Source: DASRIA01 sp963768885 (GTDB lineage Bacteria; Actinomycetota; Thermoleophilia; Solirubrobacterales; JBBDJG01). From it: a stretch of DNA of 64,000 nt. Below are positions 46,512-54,208 of the stretch, one piece after another; within the stretch, counting starts at the first letter, position 1, and each line of letters begins with the position of its first letter. The stretch lies in assembly GCA_963768885.1 (NCBI GenBank), contig CAVYJN010000007.1, forward strand, positions 186,001 through 250,000. The letters run 5' to 3'. The position numbers were made by a program, and so were the translations under genes. Below the pieces are notes generated by a model, which had not been told where the DNA came from, made no database searches, and worked only from the letters and a program-made list of their open reading frames with translations.

Positions 46512-48382
46512 CAGTCGGGGGCCACCCCCGCCTCGCCCACGGCCTTCTTGCCCTTGATGCCGAAGTAGGAGGCCAGGATGCGCCGTGTGGCGGGCGCCGC
46601 GGCCTCCGCGCCGAACCCTCCGCGCTCGATCGTCGTCGCCACGACGATGCGCGGGTCGTTCGCGGGCGCGACCGCGACGTACCAGGACTGGTCGCCCTGA
46701 GCCCCCCGCTCCGCCGTCCCGGTCTTGCCCGCGACCGTGATCGGGAAGCCCGCGAACACCGGCGCCGACGTGCCGCCGGGGTCGTTCGCCGCCGCGCGCA
46801 GGCCCTGCATGATCGCGTTGCGCGTGGACGCGGACACGTCGATCCGGCGCCGCGCACCGGGCTCGATCTGCTGGAGGATGCGCCCGTCGTTGTCCTCGAC
46901 CCGCAGGCCGATGTGCGGCGTGACGATCCGCCCGCCGTTCGCGATCGCGCTGTAGGCGACGGCCATCTGGAGCGGGTCCGCCTGCAGGTCGCCCTGGCCG
47001 ACCGCGAGGTTGATGTTGTCGCCCGGCGTCCACGGCCGGTCGGTGAGGTTGCGCCGGAAGAGCCGGTTGCGCCACTCGGGCGTGGGCACGAGGCCGCCGC
47101 CCTCGCCGGGCAGGTCGATGCCCGTCGGGCGGCCGAGCCCGAGCCGGCGCGCCCACTTCTGGATCACCTCGCCGCCCCGCTGCTCGGCCATCAGGCCGAC
47201 CCGGTAGAAGAAGACGTCGGAGGAGACCTGGAGCGCGCGCGGCAGCGCGACTGCCCCGTGCGAGACGTTGCCCGCGTTCTTGAACGTCACACCGCCGACG
47301 GTCAGGGACCCGCCGTCGAACAGCACCGTCGAGGGCGTGATCAACCCGCTCTCGAGCCCGGCGGTCGCGGTGATCAGCTTGAAGGTGGAGCCCGTGGGAT
47401 AGAGCCCCTGGGTCGCGCGGTTGGCGAGCGGCGCGCCGTTGTCGGGGTCCTGGAGGCGCTTGTAGACCGAGGCGCGCACGCCCTTCGCGAACACGTTCGG
47501 GTCGTAGGCCGGGTTGCTCCCGAGCCCGATCACCTCCCCGCTGCGCGGGTCCATCGCCACGAAGCCGCCGGGCAGGCCGTAGCGCTCGAGCGCCGCCTGG
47601 CCCGCCTTCTGCACGTCGAAGTCGATCGAGAGGCGCAGGCGCTTGCCGGGCTCGGGGTCCTTCACCGACAACTCGCCCTTCGGGCGGCCCGTCGCGTCCA
47701 CCTGCACCCTGCTTGCGCCGTTGCGGCCGCGCAGGTAGCGGTCGTACTGGAACTCGATCCCGGACTGGCCCACGCGGTCGCCGAGCGCGACGTCGGAGTA
47801 GCGGGGCAGCTCGAGCTGCTTCTCGGTGACCTCGCCGATCGTGCCGAACAGGTGCGCGCCGATCTCGTGGTGCGGGTACTTGCGCAGGAAGACGCGCTCG
47901 ACCTCCACGCCGGGGAACCGCGACTGGTTCTCCTGGAGGTAGAGCACCGTGCGCAGGCCGACGTCCGTCTTGAGTGTCACGGGGCTGAACGGAAGCTGCT
48001 CGACCTCGCGCCGGATCTTGCGCCGGATCGAGCGCGGCGACTTGCCGAGCGCGTGGCCGAGGCGGCGATACACACGCGCGCGCTCGACCTGCGTGCGCGG
48101 CAGGCGGTCGGCGAGCACCTGGACCACGAGCGCCGTGCGGTTGTCGACCAGGAGCGTCCCGCTGCGGTCGACGATCCGCCCGCGCGGGGCCTCGACCTTC
48201 ACCTCGCGCACGCGGTTGTCGTTGGCCTCGGCCAGGTACTTGTCGCCCGACAGCACCTGGAGGTACCAGAGGCGGAAGAAGATCACCGCGAACAGCACGA
48301 GCGCGATCCCGCCGAGGATCGCGACGCGCAGCGCGAGCTGCGGTGTGATCACCATGCGCCTGTCGCCCTGGGGTATGTACAT
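46511..48382 (-). CDS. mrdA: Penicillin-binding protein 2 (elongasome transpeptidase)
   Basis: Class B transpeptidase partner of RodA. 623 aa (or 614 if it starts at the next ATG, MVITPQLALRV). One N-terminal membrane helix, the dimerisation domain (VEAPRGRIVDRSGTLLVDNR), and the transpeptidase with SxxK in YPTGSTFKLITATAGLESG and KTG in TVAGKTGTAERGAQGD; GFVAMDPRSGEVIGLGSNPAY is also typical. Order mreC-mreD-mrdA-rodA is standard. Confidence 0.94.
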   Translation of the reverse strand: MYIPQGDRRMVITPQLALRVAILGGIALVLFAVIFFRLWYLQVLSGDKYLAEANDNRVREVKVEAPRGRIVDRSGTLLVDNRTALVVQVLADRLPRTQVERARVYRRLGHALGKSPRSIRRKIRREVEQLPFSPVTLKTDVGLRTVLYLQENQSRFPGVEVERVFLRKYPHHEIGAHLFGTIGEVTEKQLELPRYSDVALGDRVGQSGIEFQYDRYLRGRNGASRVQVDATGRPKGELSVKDPEPGKRLRLSIDFDVQKAGQAALERYGLPGGFVAMDPRSGEVIGLGSNPAYDPNVFAKGVRASVYKRLQDPDNGAPLANRATQGLYPTGSTFKLITATAGLESGLITPSTVLFDGGSLTVGGVTFKNAGNVSHGAVALPRALQVSSDVFFYRVGLMAEQRGGEVIQKWARRLGLGRPTGIDLPGEGGGLVPTPEWRNRLFRRNLTDRPWTPGDNINLAVGQGDLQADPLQMAVAYSAIANGGRIVTPHIGLRVEDNDGRILQQIEPGARRRIDVSASTRNAIMQGLRAAANDPGGTSAPVFAGFPITVAGKTGTAERGAQGDQSWYVAVAPANDPRIVVATTIERGGFGAEAAAPATRRILASYFGIKGKKAVGEAGVAPD

Positions 48383-48401
48383 CAGTGGGCCGCGCGGTCG
48401 G

Positions 48402-48962
48402 TCATGAGCTGGACGAGAGCACCCTCGTGCGCGTCACCGGCCTGCGGCGCGGCCGCAGGTCGTCGATCAGGTCCGGGCGCAGCAGCGCGCGCACGGCCGC
48501 GAAGACGGGGATCGCCAGCAGGCCGTTGACGAGCGCGCTCACGAGCGCCTCGCGGATCACCAGCGGGCTCACCGACGAATCGACGCCGAGCAGGAACTGG
48601 ACCAGCCCGAAGCCCGCGTCGAACCCGAGCGTCGCGATCACCGCGGCGATCGGGGGGACGAGCTTGTGGCTCGCGTCGCGCAGCTCGCGGAAGCGCCCGG
48701 CGAGGTAGCCCACGCCGATCAGCAGGAGCGAGCTGACCCCGAGCGTCTGGAGCAGCGCCATGTCCGCCACGAGGCCCAGCAGGAAGCCGACCGTGGCTCC
48801 CGCCACCGGGCCGGCGAGCAGCCCGACCGAGAGCGCGACCAGCGGCAGCAGGTCCGGGCTCGCGTCGAAGACCGAGATCTGCGCGACGACCGCGAGCTGC
48901 AGCACGACGACGGTGATCACGAGCACGACGACCCGCACCAGGGTTCCCCACGTCACGTTCAC
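48402..48962 (-). CDS. mreD: Rod shape-determining protein MreD
   Basis: 186-aa membrane protein with about five helices (VVVLVITVVVLQLAVVAQIS, LPLVALSVGLLAGPVAGATV, LVADMALLQTLGVSSLLLIG), matching MreD. The GTG start at 48962 overlaps the mreC stop as GTGA. A scaffold component linking MreC to the elongasome. C-terminal tail is basic (RPRRRPVTRTRVL). Confidence 0.9.
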   Translation of the reverse strand: MNVTWGTLVRVVVLVITVVVLQLAVVAQISVFDASPDLLPLVALSVGLLAGPVAGATVGFLLGLVADMALLQTLGVSSLLLIGVGYLAGRFRELRDASHKLVPPIAAVIATLGFDAGFGLVQFLLGVDSSVSPLVIREALVSALVNGLLAIPVFAAVRALLRPDLIDDLRPRRRPVTRTRVLSSSS

Positions 48963-49843
48963 GGGGTCGCCTGCGCGTTCTGCACGGCGCCCGAGCCCCG
49001 CGTCAGGACCTCGACCATGTCGAGCTCCCGCAGGTCCGCGAACGGCCGCACGTGCACCCGCTGGTACAGCTCGCGCTCGTCGGAGTCGACGCGCGCGACG
49101 CGGCCGATCGGGATGCCTCGCGGGAACAGCGACTCGAGCCGTGACGAGCGCCAGCCGGACGTCACGATCGTGGCGCCCTTGCTCACCGCGCGTCCCTTCT
49201 CGACGAAGTCGAGGATCAGGTCGTTGGGGTTGCCGACGGTCGCCTTCACGAGCCCGTTCGCCCCGTCGGGGACGAGCTGCGCGGACACGCCGCTCGTGTG
49301 GTCGGTGATCAGCGTGACCCGGGCCGCGTCCGGTGCGACATCGGACACGCGGCCCACCAGGCCGGCTCCGCTCACCACGGGCTGGTCGACGTGCACGCCC
49401 TGGTCGGAGCCCTTGTCGATCGTGATCGCCGAGTACCAGACCGTCGGCGAGCGCCCGATCACGCGGGCGGGCACGGGATCGTGCCCGTCCGGGAACCGGG
49501 CGGATTCGTTGAAGCCGACCAGGCCGCGCAGCTGGCGCGCGTCGCGCTGCGCGGTCTGGGCCGCCGCGAGCTGCGCCCGCAGCTGCTCGTTCTGCTTCTT
49601 CAGGTCCTTGTTCTCCGACTTCGCGTCGAACACGTCCCCGGTCCACTCGACGAGGTCGCTGGCGGGCTTCAGCGCACGGCTGGCGCCCTCCTGGAGGGGG
49701 GCCATCACCTCCAGGAAGCCGCGCTGGATCGCGTGCAGCCCGCCCGAGGCGGACTCGCCGAAATAGACGGTCAGTAGGGCTATGGAGAGGCTGACGAGCA
49801 GCGCCAACACTGCCCGTCGCCTGCGAACCGACTTCTTGTACAA
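48959..49843 (-). CDS. mreC: Cell shape-determining protein MreC
   Basis: 294 aa: a short basic N terminus (KKSVRRRRAV), one helix (LALLVSLSIALLTVYFGES), a coiled coil (VFDAKSENKDLKKQNEQLRA), then the beta-rich periplasmic domain (ARVIGRSPTVWYSAITIDKG, VSGAGLVGRVSDVAPDAARV). Typical MreC length. TTG start at 49843. Bridges MreB and PBP2. Confidence 0.93.
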   Translation of the reverse strand: MYKKSVRRRRAVLALLVSLSIALLTVYFGESASGGLHAIQRGFLEVMAPLQEGASRALKPASDLVEWTGDVFDAKSENKDLKKQNEQLRAQLAAAQTAQRDARQLRGLVGFNESARFPDGHDPVPARVIGRSPTVWYSAITIDKGSDQGVHVDQPVVSGAGLVGRVSDVAPDAARVTLITDHTSGVSAQLVPDGANGLVKATVGNPNDLILDFVEKGRAVSKGATIVTSGWRSSRLESLFPRGIPIGRVARVDSDERELYQRVHVRPFADLRELDMVEVLTRGSGAVQNAQATP

Positions 49844-49901
49844 GGGAAGGTCTTCCTCTTAAAGCCTTTTGGCAGGTCAATGATCTTGTCCATCCCGGAC
49901 C

Positions 49902-50952
49902 TCATTGCGAACGCCTCCGATTGCGGGAGTTCTTGCTGGCCCGGTGGATCACCTCGAACTCCTCGAGCGAGCGACCCGAGCCGACGGCGACGCAGGTCAG
50001 CGGCGACTCCGCCAGGTGACAGGGCATCTGGGTCTCGTCGCGCAGGCGCTCGTCGAGGCCCTGCAGCAACGCTCCCCCGCCGGCCAGCATGATCCCGCGG
50101 TCCATGATGTCCGAGGCCAGCTCCGGCGGCGTCCTGTCGAGCGTTTCCTTGACCGCCCCGATGATCTGGGAGAGCGGCTCCTCGAGGGCGCCGCGCACCT
50201 CCTCGGACGTCAGCACCACGGTCTTCGGCAGGCCGGTCACCAGGTCGCGCCCGCGCACCTCGGCCTGCACCTCCTCGGACAGCGGGAACGCGGAGCCGAT
50301 CTCGAGCTTGATCTCCTCCGCCGTCTGCTGGCCGATCATCAGCTTGTACTCGCGCTTCACGTAGTTCACGATGCCGTCGTCCATCTCGTCGCCGCCGACG
50401 CGGATCGACTCGGACACGACGATCCCGCCCAGCGAGATCACCGCGACCTCGCTCGTGCCGCCACCGATGTCGACGACTATGTTGCCGGTCGGCTCACCGA
50501 CGGGCAAGCCCGGCCCCGATCGCGGCGGCCATCGGCTCCTCGATCAGGTAGGCCTGGCGGGCGCCGGCGGAAAGGCAGGCCTCCTCGACCGCGCGCTTCT
50601 CGACGCCGGTCACGCCCGAGGGCACGCAGACCACGACGCGCGGGTGCGCCCAGCGGTTCTGGTGGACCTTCTGGATGAAGTGGCGCAGCATCTGCTCGGT
50701 CACGTCGAAGTCCGCGATCACGCCGTCCTTGAGCGGCCGAATCGCCTGGATCGTCCCGGGCGTGCGACCCAGCATGCGCTTGGCCTCGAGCCCCACCGCG
50801 TGGACCTCGCCCGAGCGGGCGTCGATCGCCACCACCGAGGGCTCCGAGAGCACGATGCCACGACCCCGCACATAGACGAGGGTATTGGCGGTCCCGAGAT
50901 CGACGGCCATGTCGCGGCCGCCGAGACCGGTGAGTGCGCTGAAGAAACCCAA
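49902..50952 (-). CDS. mreB: Rod shape-determining protein MreB (one insertion)
   Basis: Actin homologue that positions wall synthesis; its presence implies rod-shaped cells. The first part has GGRDMAVDLGTANTLVYVRG (phosphate 1), VVVCVPSGVTGVEKRAVEEA and LIEEPMAAAIGAGL; the frame then breaks. Removing one base near 50506 continues PVGEPTGNIVVDIGGGTSEV (phosphate 2) and IMLAGGGALLQGLDERLRDE (adenosine site). 349 aa corrected. I start at the TTG at 50952 (LGFFSALTGLGGRDM), as this amphipathic lead is typical. The 190 bases upstream to maf contain no gene and should hold the promoter of the mre operon. Confidence 0.92.
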
Positions 50953-51143
50953 CTGAAAGGAGAAACGTGCTCGCTGTGTGTCGCCATCCGGCGAGGGCAA
51001 AAGCCGCGCCCGGCGACCGTTCCCCTGGTCGCAGGGAGACTTGTGCCTCCGCCAGCGGGGCGCGTCCGCAGCGGCGAATAGTACCGGACACCGGCTCCGG
51101 TGCCGCACGGTGGCGACCAACTTGCACCGAAAAGCCGCCGGAA

Positions 51144-51701
51144 CTACGCGTCGAGCAGCCAGGGCGCCATGTCCAGCAGCGCCGCGACGGGCAACCCGAC
51201 CACGTTCCAATAGTCACCATCTATCGAGGCCGTGAGCGCCGCGCCCCGGCCCTGCACCGCGTATCCGCCGGCGCGGCCCTCCCACTCCCCGGTCGCGAGA
51301 TACCACTCCACGAGCGCGGGATCGAGCCGCCGGAACCGCACCTCGGTGCGCTCCACGGCGGTGCGCTCGGCCCCGTCGTGGATCAGCGCCACCCCGCTGT
51401 AGACCTCGTGCGCGCGCCCCGAAAGCTCCTCGAGGAAGCGGCGCGCCTCTTCCTCGCCGGCGGGCTTGCCGAAAAGGCGCCCGTCGAGATAGACCTCGGT
51501 GTCGACGCCGAGCACGGTGCGCCCCTCGACCGCGCGCGCCTTGCGCAGCGCGTTCTCGACGACGACCTCGTGCGGCGGGCCGTCCGCGCGTTCGTCGACG
51601 TCGGCGGGACGTACGTCGAAGGGAATGCCGAGTTGTCCGAGGATCGCGCTCCGCTGCGGGGAGCGGGATGCAAGCGTTAGTCGGCGAGCTCCGGGAACCA
51701 C
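51144..51701 (-). CDS. maf: Maf-like nucleotide pyrophosphatase
   Basis: 185 aa house-cleaning pyrophosphatase for non-canonical or UTP/dTTP-type nucleotides. Motifs: LTLASRSPQRSAILGQLGIP, DVRPADVDERADG, VLGVDTEVYLDGRLFGKPAG with the catalytic Asp, and GYAVQGRGAALTASIDGDYW. No ATG precedes the LASRSPQR motif; a GTG at 51701 inside the ndk 3' end is the best start. The usual DT-V of the family is DTEV here, which is normal. Confidence 0.92.
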   Translation of the reverse strand: MVPGARRLTLASRSPQRSAILGQLGIPFDVRPADVDERADGPPHEVVVENALRKARAVEGRTVLGVDTEVYLDGRLFGKPAGEEEARRFLEELSGRAHEVYSGVALIHDGAERTAVERTEVRFRRLDPALVEWYLATGEWEGRAGGYAVQGRGAALTASIDGDYWNVVGLPVAALLDMAPWLLDA

Positions 51702-52088
51702 AGGCCGATCTCGCGCTCCGCGGTCGGATCGGAGTCGGACCCGTGCACGAGGTTGAACGTCACCTCGAGCGCGAAGTCCCCGCGGATCGAGCCGGGCACC
51801 GCCTCGACCGGGTTCGTGGCGCCGATCACCGAACGGGCCGCCGGCACCGCGTCCGGGCCTTCGAGCACGAGCGCGACCAGCGGGCCGCGCGTGATGAACT
51901 CGATCAGCTCCGGGAAGAACGGCTTGCTCGGAGTGCTCGCTGTAGTGCTTCTCCGCCAGCTCCTGCTCGACGCGCATCAGCTTGAGCGCGGCGATCTTCA
52001 GCCCCTTGCGCTCGAAGCGGGCGATCACCTCGCCCGTGAGGTTGCGCTCGAAGGCGTCCGGCTTCACGAGGATCAGGGTGCGGCTCAT
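51677..52088 (-). CDS. ndk: Nucleoside diphosphate kinase (one insertion)
   Basis: Balances NTP pools via a phospho-histidine. MSRTLILVKPDAFERNLTGE opens the protein; after removing one base near 51926 the chain continues from EHSEKPFFPELIEFITRGPL into VLEGPDAVPAARSVIGATNP. The active-site histidine is in FNLVHGSDSDPTAEREIG. 136 aa, a normal length. The 3' end overlaps maf. The ATG at 52088 is unambiguous. Confidence 0.92.
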
Positions 52089-52102
52089 GACGGCGCGGGA
52101 CC

Positions 52103-52753
52103 TTACCGGTTGGGCGGTCGCTGCGAGGTCGTGGCCCCGCGCGCCTCGACCGGCGCGCTGTCGCGCTCCGTCGGCAGCTCGCGGTCCCGCGCCCGCCGCT
52201 CGGTGGCCGAGCGCTCCGCGGCGCGCTCGGCAGCGCGCTTGCCGGCCTCCGTGCGCGCCTCCTGGAGGCGTGGCCGGCGCGGCTGCTCCGCGGTGCCCGC
52301 GCGCAGCGACGCCGGCACCTCGGCCTCGCAGTACGGGCACACCCGCCAGCGCGGGTCGAGCGGCTTGCCGCAGCTCGCGCACGGCTCCTTCAGCTTGCGC
52401 GTGCAGCTCGGACACCGCAGGTAGCTCGGGTCGACCTCGGCGCCGCAGTTGCGGCACGTGCGGTTCTCCAGCAGCGCGAGTCGCTTCTCGGCGGCCTGGA
52501 TCTCCAGCTCGCGCTCGTGGCGGTCCTCCATGTACTCGGGCGGGCGCACGATCGTGTAGACGATCGTTCCGATGAAGGGGAACAGCGAGGCCGCCGTCGC
52601 GCAGCCGACGAGCATCGGGTCGTCGAGCCTCCTGCTCGCGTCCGCGTAGGTCCAGTAGACCAGCGCGATCCAGATCACGACCAGGAAGAAGACCAGCAGG
52701 TTGACGGCCAAGTTCAGGCCGTCGTTCTCGATGCCGAAGAGGGCGAGCGTCAT
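52103..52753 (-). CDS. Membrane protein with double zinc ribbon
   Basis: 216 aa. Two N-terminal helices (LAVNLLVFFLVVIWIALVYW and a second including FPFIGTIVYTIVRPP) anchor a cytoplasmic region. A charged helix (EDRHERELEIQAAEKRLALL) leads to three closely spaced CxxC ribbons: CRNCGAEVDPSYLRCPSC, CASCGKPLDPRWRVCPYC. An Arg/Glu-rich, low-complexity tail (EARTEAGKRAAERAAERSAT) follows. Double-zinc-ribbon proteins often act as adaptors; no specific role is evident. Fifteen bases upstream of ndk on the same strand. Confidence 0.8.
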   Translation of the reverse strand: MTLALFGIENDGLNLAVNLLVFFLVVIWIALVYWTYADASRRLDDPMLVGCATAASLFPFIGTIVYTIVRPPEYMEDRHERELEIQAAEKRLALLENRTCRNCGAEVDPSYLRCPSCTRKLKEPCASCGKPLDPRWRVCPYCEAEVPASLRAGTAEQPRRPRLQEARTEAGKRAAERAAERSATERRARDRELPTERDSAPVEARGATTSQRPPNR

Positions 52754-52850
52754 TGCGATGGGGTTTTCCCGGTAAATCCCTGCGCCGACAGGGTACCCGA
52801 GCGGGTGGCCGCCAACCTTTTCGCGGGACAGGGCCGTCTAGATGGTTGAT

Positions 52851-52955
52851 CTAGAGCAGCAGGCGGCCGAGGCCGTAGCCGAGCGCGAAGAACACGAGGA
52901 TCACGACCGCCACGACCACCGCGACCAGGCCGAGCATGCGCGCGTGCTGGGTCAA
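52851..52955 (-). CDS. 34-residue single-helix membrane microprotein
   Basis: TTG start overlapping the folC stop as TTGA, so probably translated by reinitiation. The whole product is LTQHARMLG followed by one hydrophobic helix (LVAVVVAVVILVFFALGYGL) and GRLLL. An inverted repeat TCTAGA-N7-TCTAGA covers its stop codon and may act in termination. Function unknown; such small actinobacterial membrane peptides are usually missed by gene callers. Confidence 0.5.
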   Translation of the reverse strand: MTQHARMLGLVAVVVAVVILVFFALGYGLGRLLL

Positions 52956-54202
52956 CGCTCCGCCAGGGCGCCGTCGCGCGCGAGGTCGGCCAGCAGGTAA
53001 ATGGAGCCCGTGACCAGCACGGCGCCGTCCGGCCCGGCCAGCGCCCGCGCGCGCTCGAGCGCCGCGCGCGGCGTCTGCTCGAGATGCACCGGAGGGCCCT
53101 CGAGCTGGCGGGCGAGGCTCTCGAGGGTCGCCGCCGGCAGCGCCCCGCGCTTCGACGACCGGGTGAACACCACGCGTTCCATCAGCGGGAGCAGGATCTC
53201 GAGCATCTCGGCGGCAGCCTTGTCGTCGAGCACCGACATCACACCCACCACCGGGCGTCCGCCGGCGACGTCGGCGAGCGCGGCCGCGAGTGCGCGGGCG
53301 CCCGCGGGGTTGTGCGCGCCGTCGACGATCGTGAGCGGCCGGTGGGCCACGACCTCGAGCCGCCCCGGGGTCCGCACCGCGAGGGCCGCGTCGCGCACCC
53401 GGGCGGGGTCGAGCGGCCCGTGGAAGGCCTCCGCCGCGGCGAGCGCGACCGCGAAGTTCTCGCGCTGGAACTCTCCGCGCGGGCCGAGCGGCACGCCGGC
53501 GTCGCCGAAATCGCGCCCGAGCAGCAGCAGCCGGGCGCCGCGCTCGGCGACGATCCGCTCGGCGACCGCCAGGGCCTCGGGCGACAGGCGGCCGGCGACC
53601 AGCGTTCCCCCCGCGGGGACGACGGCCACCTTCTCCTCGGCGATGTGCGTCTCGGTCGGGCCCAGCCAGCGCGTGTGCTCGAGGCTCACGTTCGTCAGCA
53701 CCTGGACGTCGGAGCGGATCACGCTGGTCGCGTCGTAGCGGCCCCCGAGCCCGGCCTCCACCGCGGCGACCTCGACGCCCGCCCGTGAAAGCTCCCAGTA
53801 GGCGGCGGCGGTGAGCGCCTCGAACTGCGTGACGCGGTCGTCGGGCTCGAGCGTGCGCTCGACGAGCGCGGCGGCGTCGGCCACGCGCAGGACGGCGGCC
53901 TCGAAGTCGTCGTGCGACACCGCGTGGCCGGCGACCTCGATGCGCTCCGACCACGAGACCAGGTGCGGCGACGTGTAGGAGCCCGTGCGAACGCCGTGGC
54001 GCTCGAGCAGCGCCGCGATCATGCGCGTCGTGGACGTCTTCCCGTTGGACCCCGTCACGTGGATCGAGCGGAAGGACTCCTGGGGCGACCCGAGTGCCGT
54101 CATCAGGCGGCGCATCCGGTCGAGACCGAAGCGCATCCCGAACAGCTCGAGCGAGTCCAGGTACAGCTCGGCGCGCGACGGCGCCCTCTCGGGAACGGGC
54201 AC
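52952..54202 (-). CDS. folC: Folylpolyglutamate synthase/dihydrofolate synthase
   Basis: Adds glutamate to folates (and to dihydropteroate). 416 aa Mur-ligase-like: FGLDRMRRLMTALGSPQESF, the P-loop IHVTGSNGKTSTTRMIAALL, YTSPHLVSWSERIEVAGHAV, VTQFEALTAAAYWELSRAGV, LEHTRWLGPTETHIAEEKVA and TIVDGAHNPAGARALAAALA. Six bases downstream of valS, a common Gram-positive arrangement. Confidence 0.95.
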   Translation of the reverse strand: MPVPERAPSRAELYLDSLELFGMRFGLDRMRRLMTALGSPQESFRSIHVTGSNGKTSTTRMIAALLERHGVRTGSYTSPHLVSWSERIEVAGHAVSHDDFEAAVLRVADAAALVERTLEPDDRVTQFEALTAAAYWELSRAGVEVAAVEAGLGGRYDATSVIRSDVQVLTNVSLEHTRWLGPTETHIAEEKVAVVPAGGTLVAGRLSPEALAVAERIVAERGARLLLLGRDFGDAGVPLGPRGEFQRENFAVALAAAEAFHGPLDPARVRDAALAVRTPGRLEVVAHRPLTIVDGAHNPAGARALAAALADVAGGRPVVGVMSVLDDKAAAEMLEILLPLMERVVFTRSSKRGALPAATLESLARQLEGPPVHLEQTPRAALERARALAGPDGAVLVTGSIYLLADLARDGALAER

Positions 54203-54208
54203 CGCGCC

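Noticed and set aside
50967..51680. Plus-strand frame with a good AAAGGAG site before a GTG
   Set aside because: It runs antisense through maf, its product is Arg/Pro-rich without family likeness, and maf is clearly coding.
52837..52855. TCTAGA inverted repeat as a mobile-element end
   Set aside because: A single short palindrome with no element attached; more likely a weak hairpin at the stop of the microprotein.
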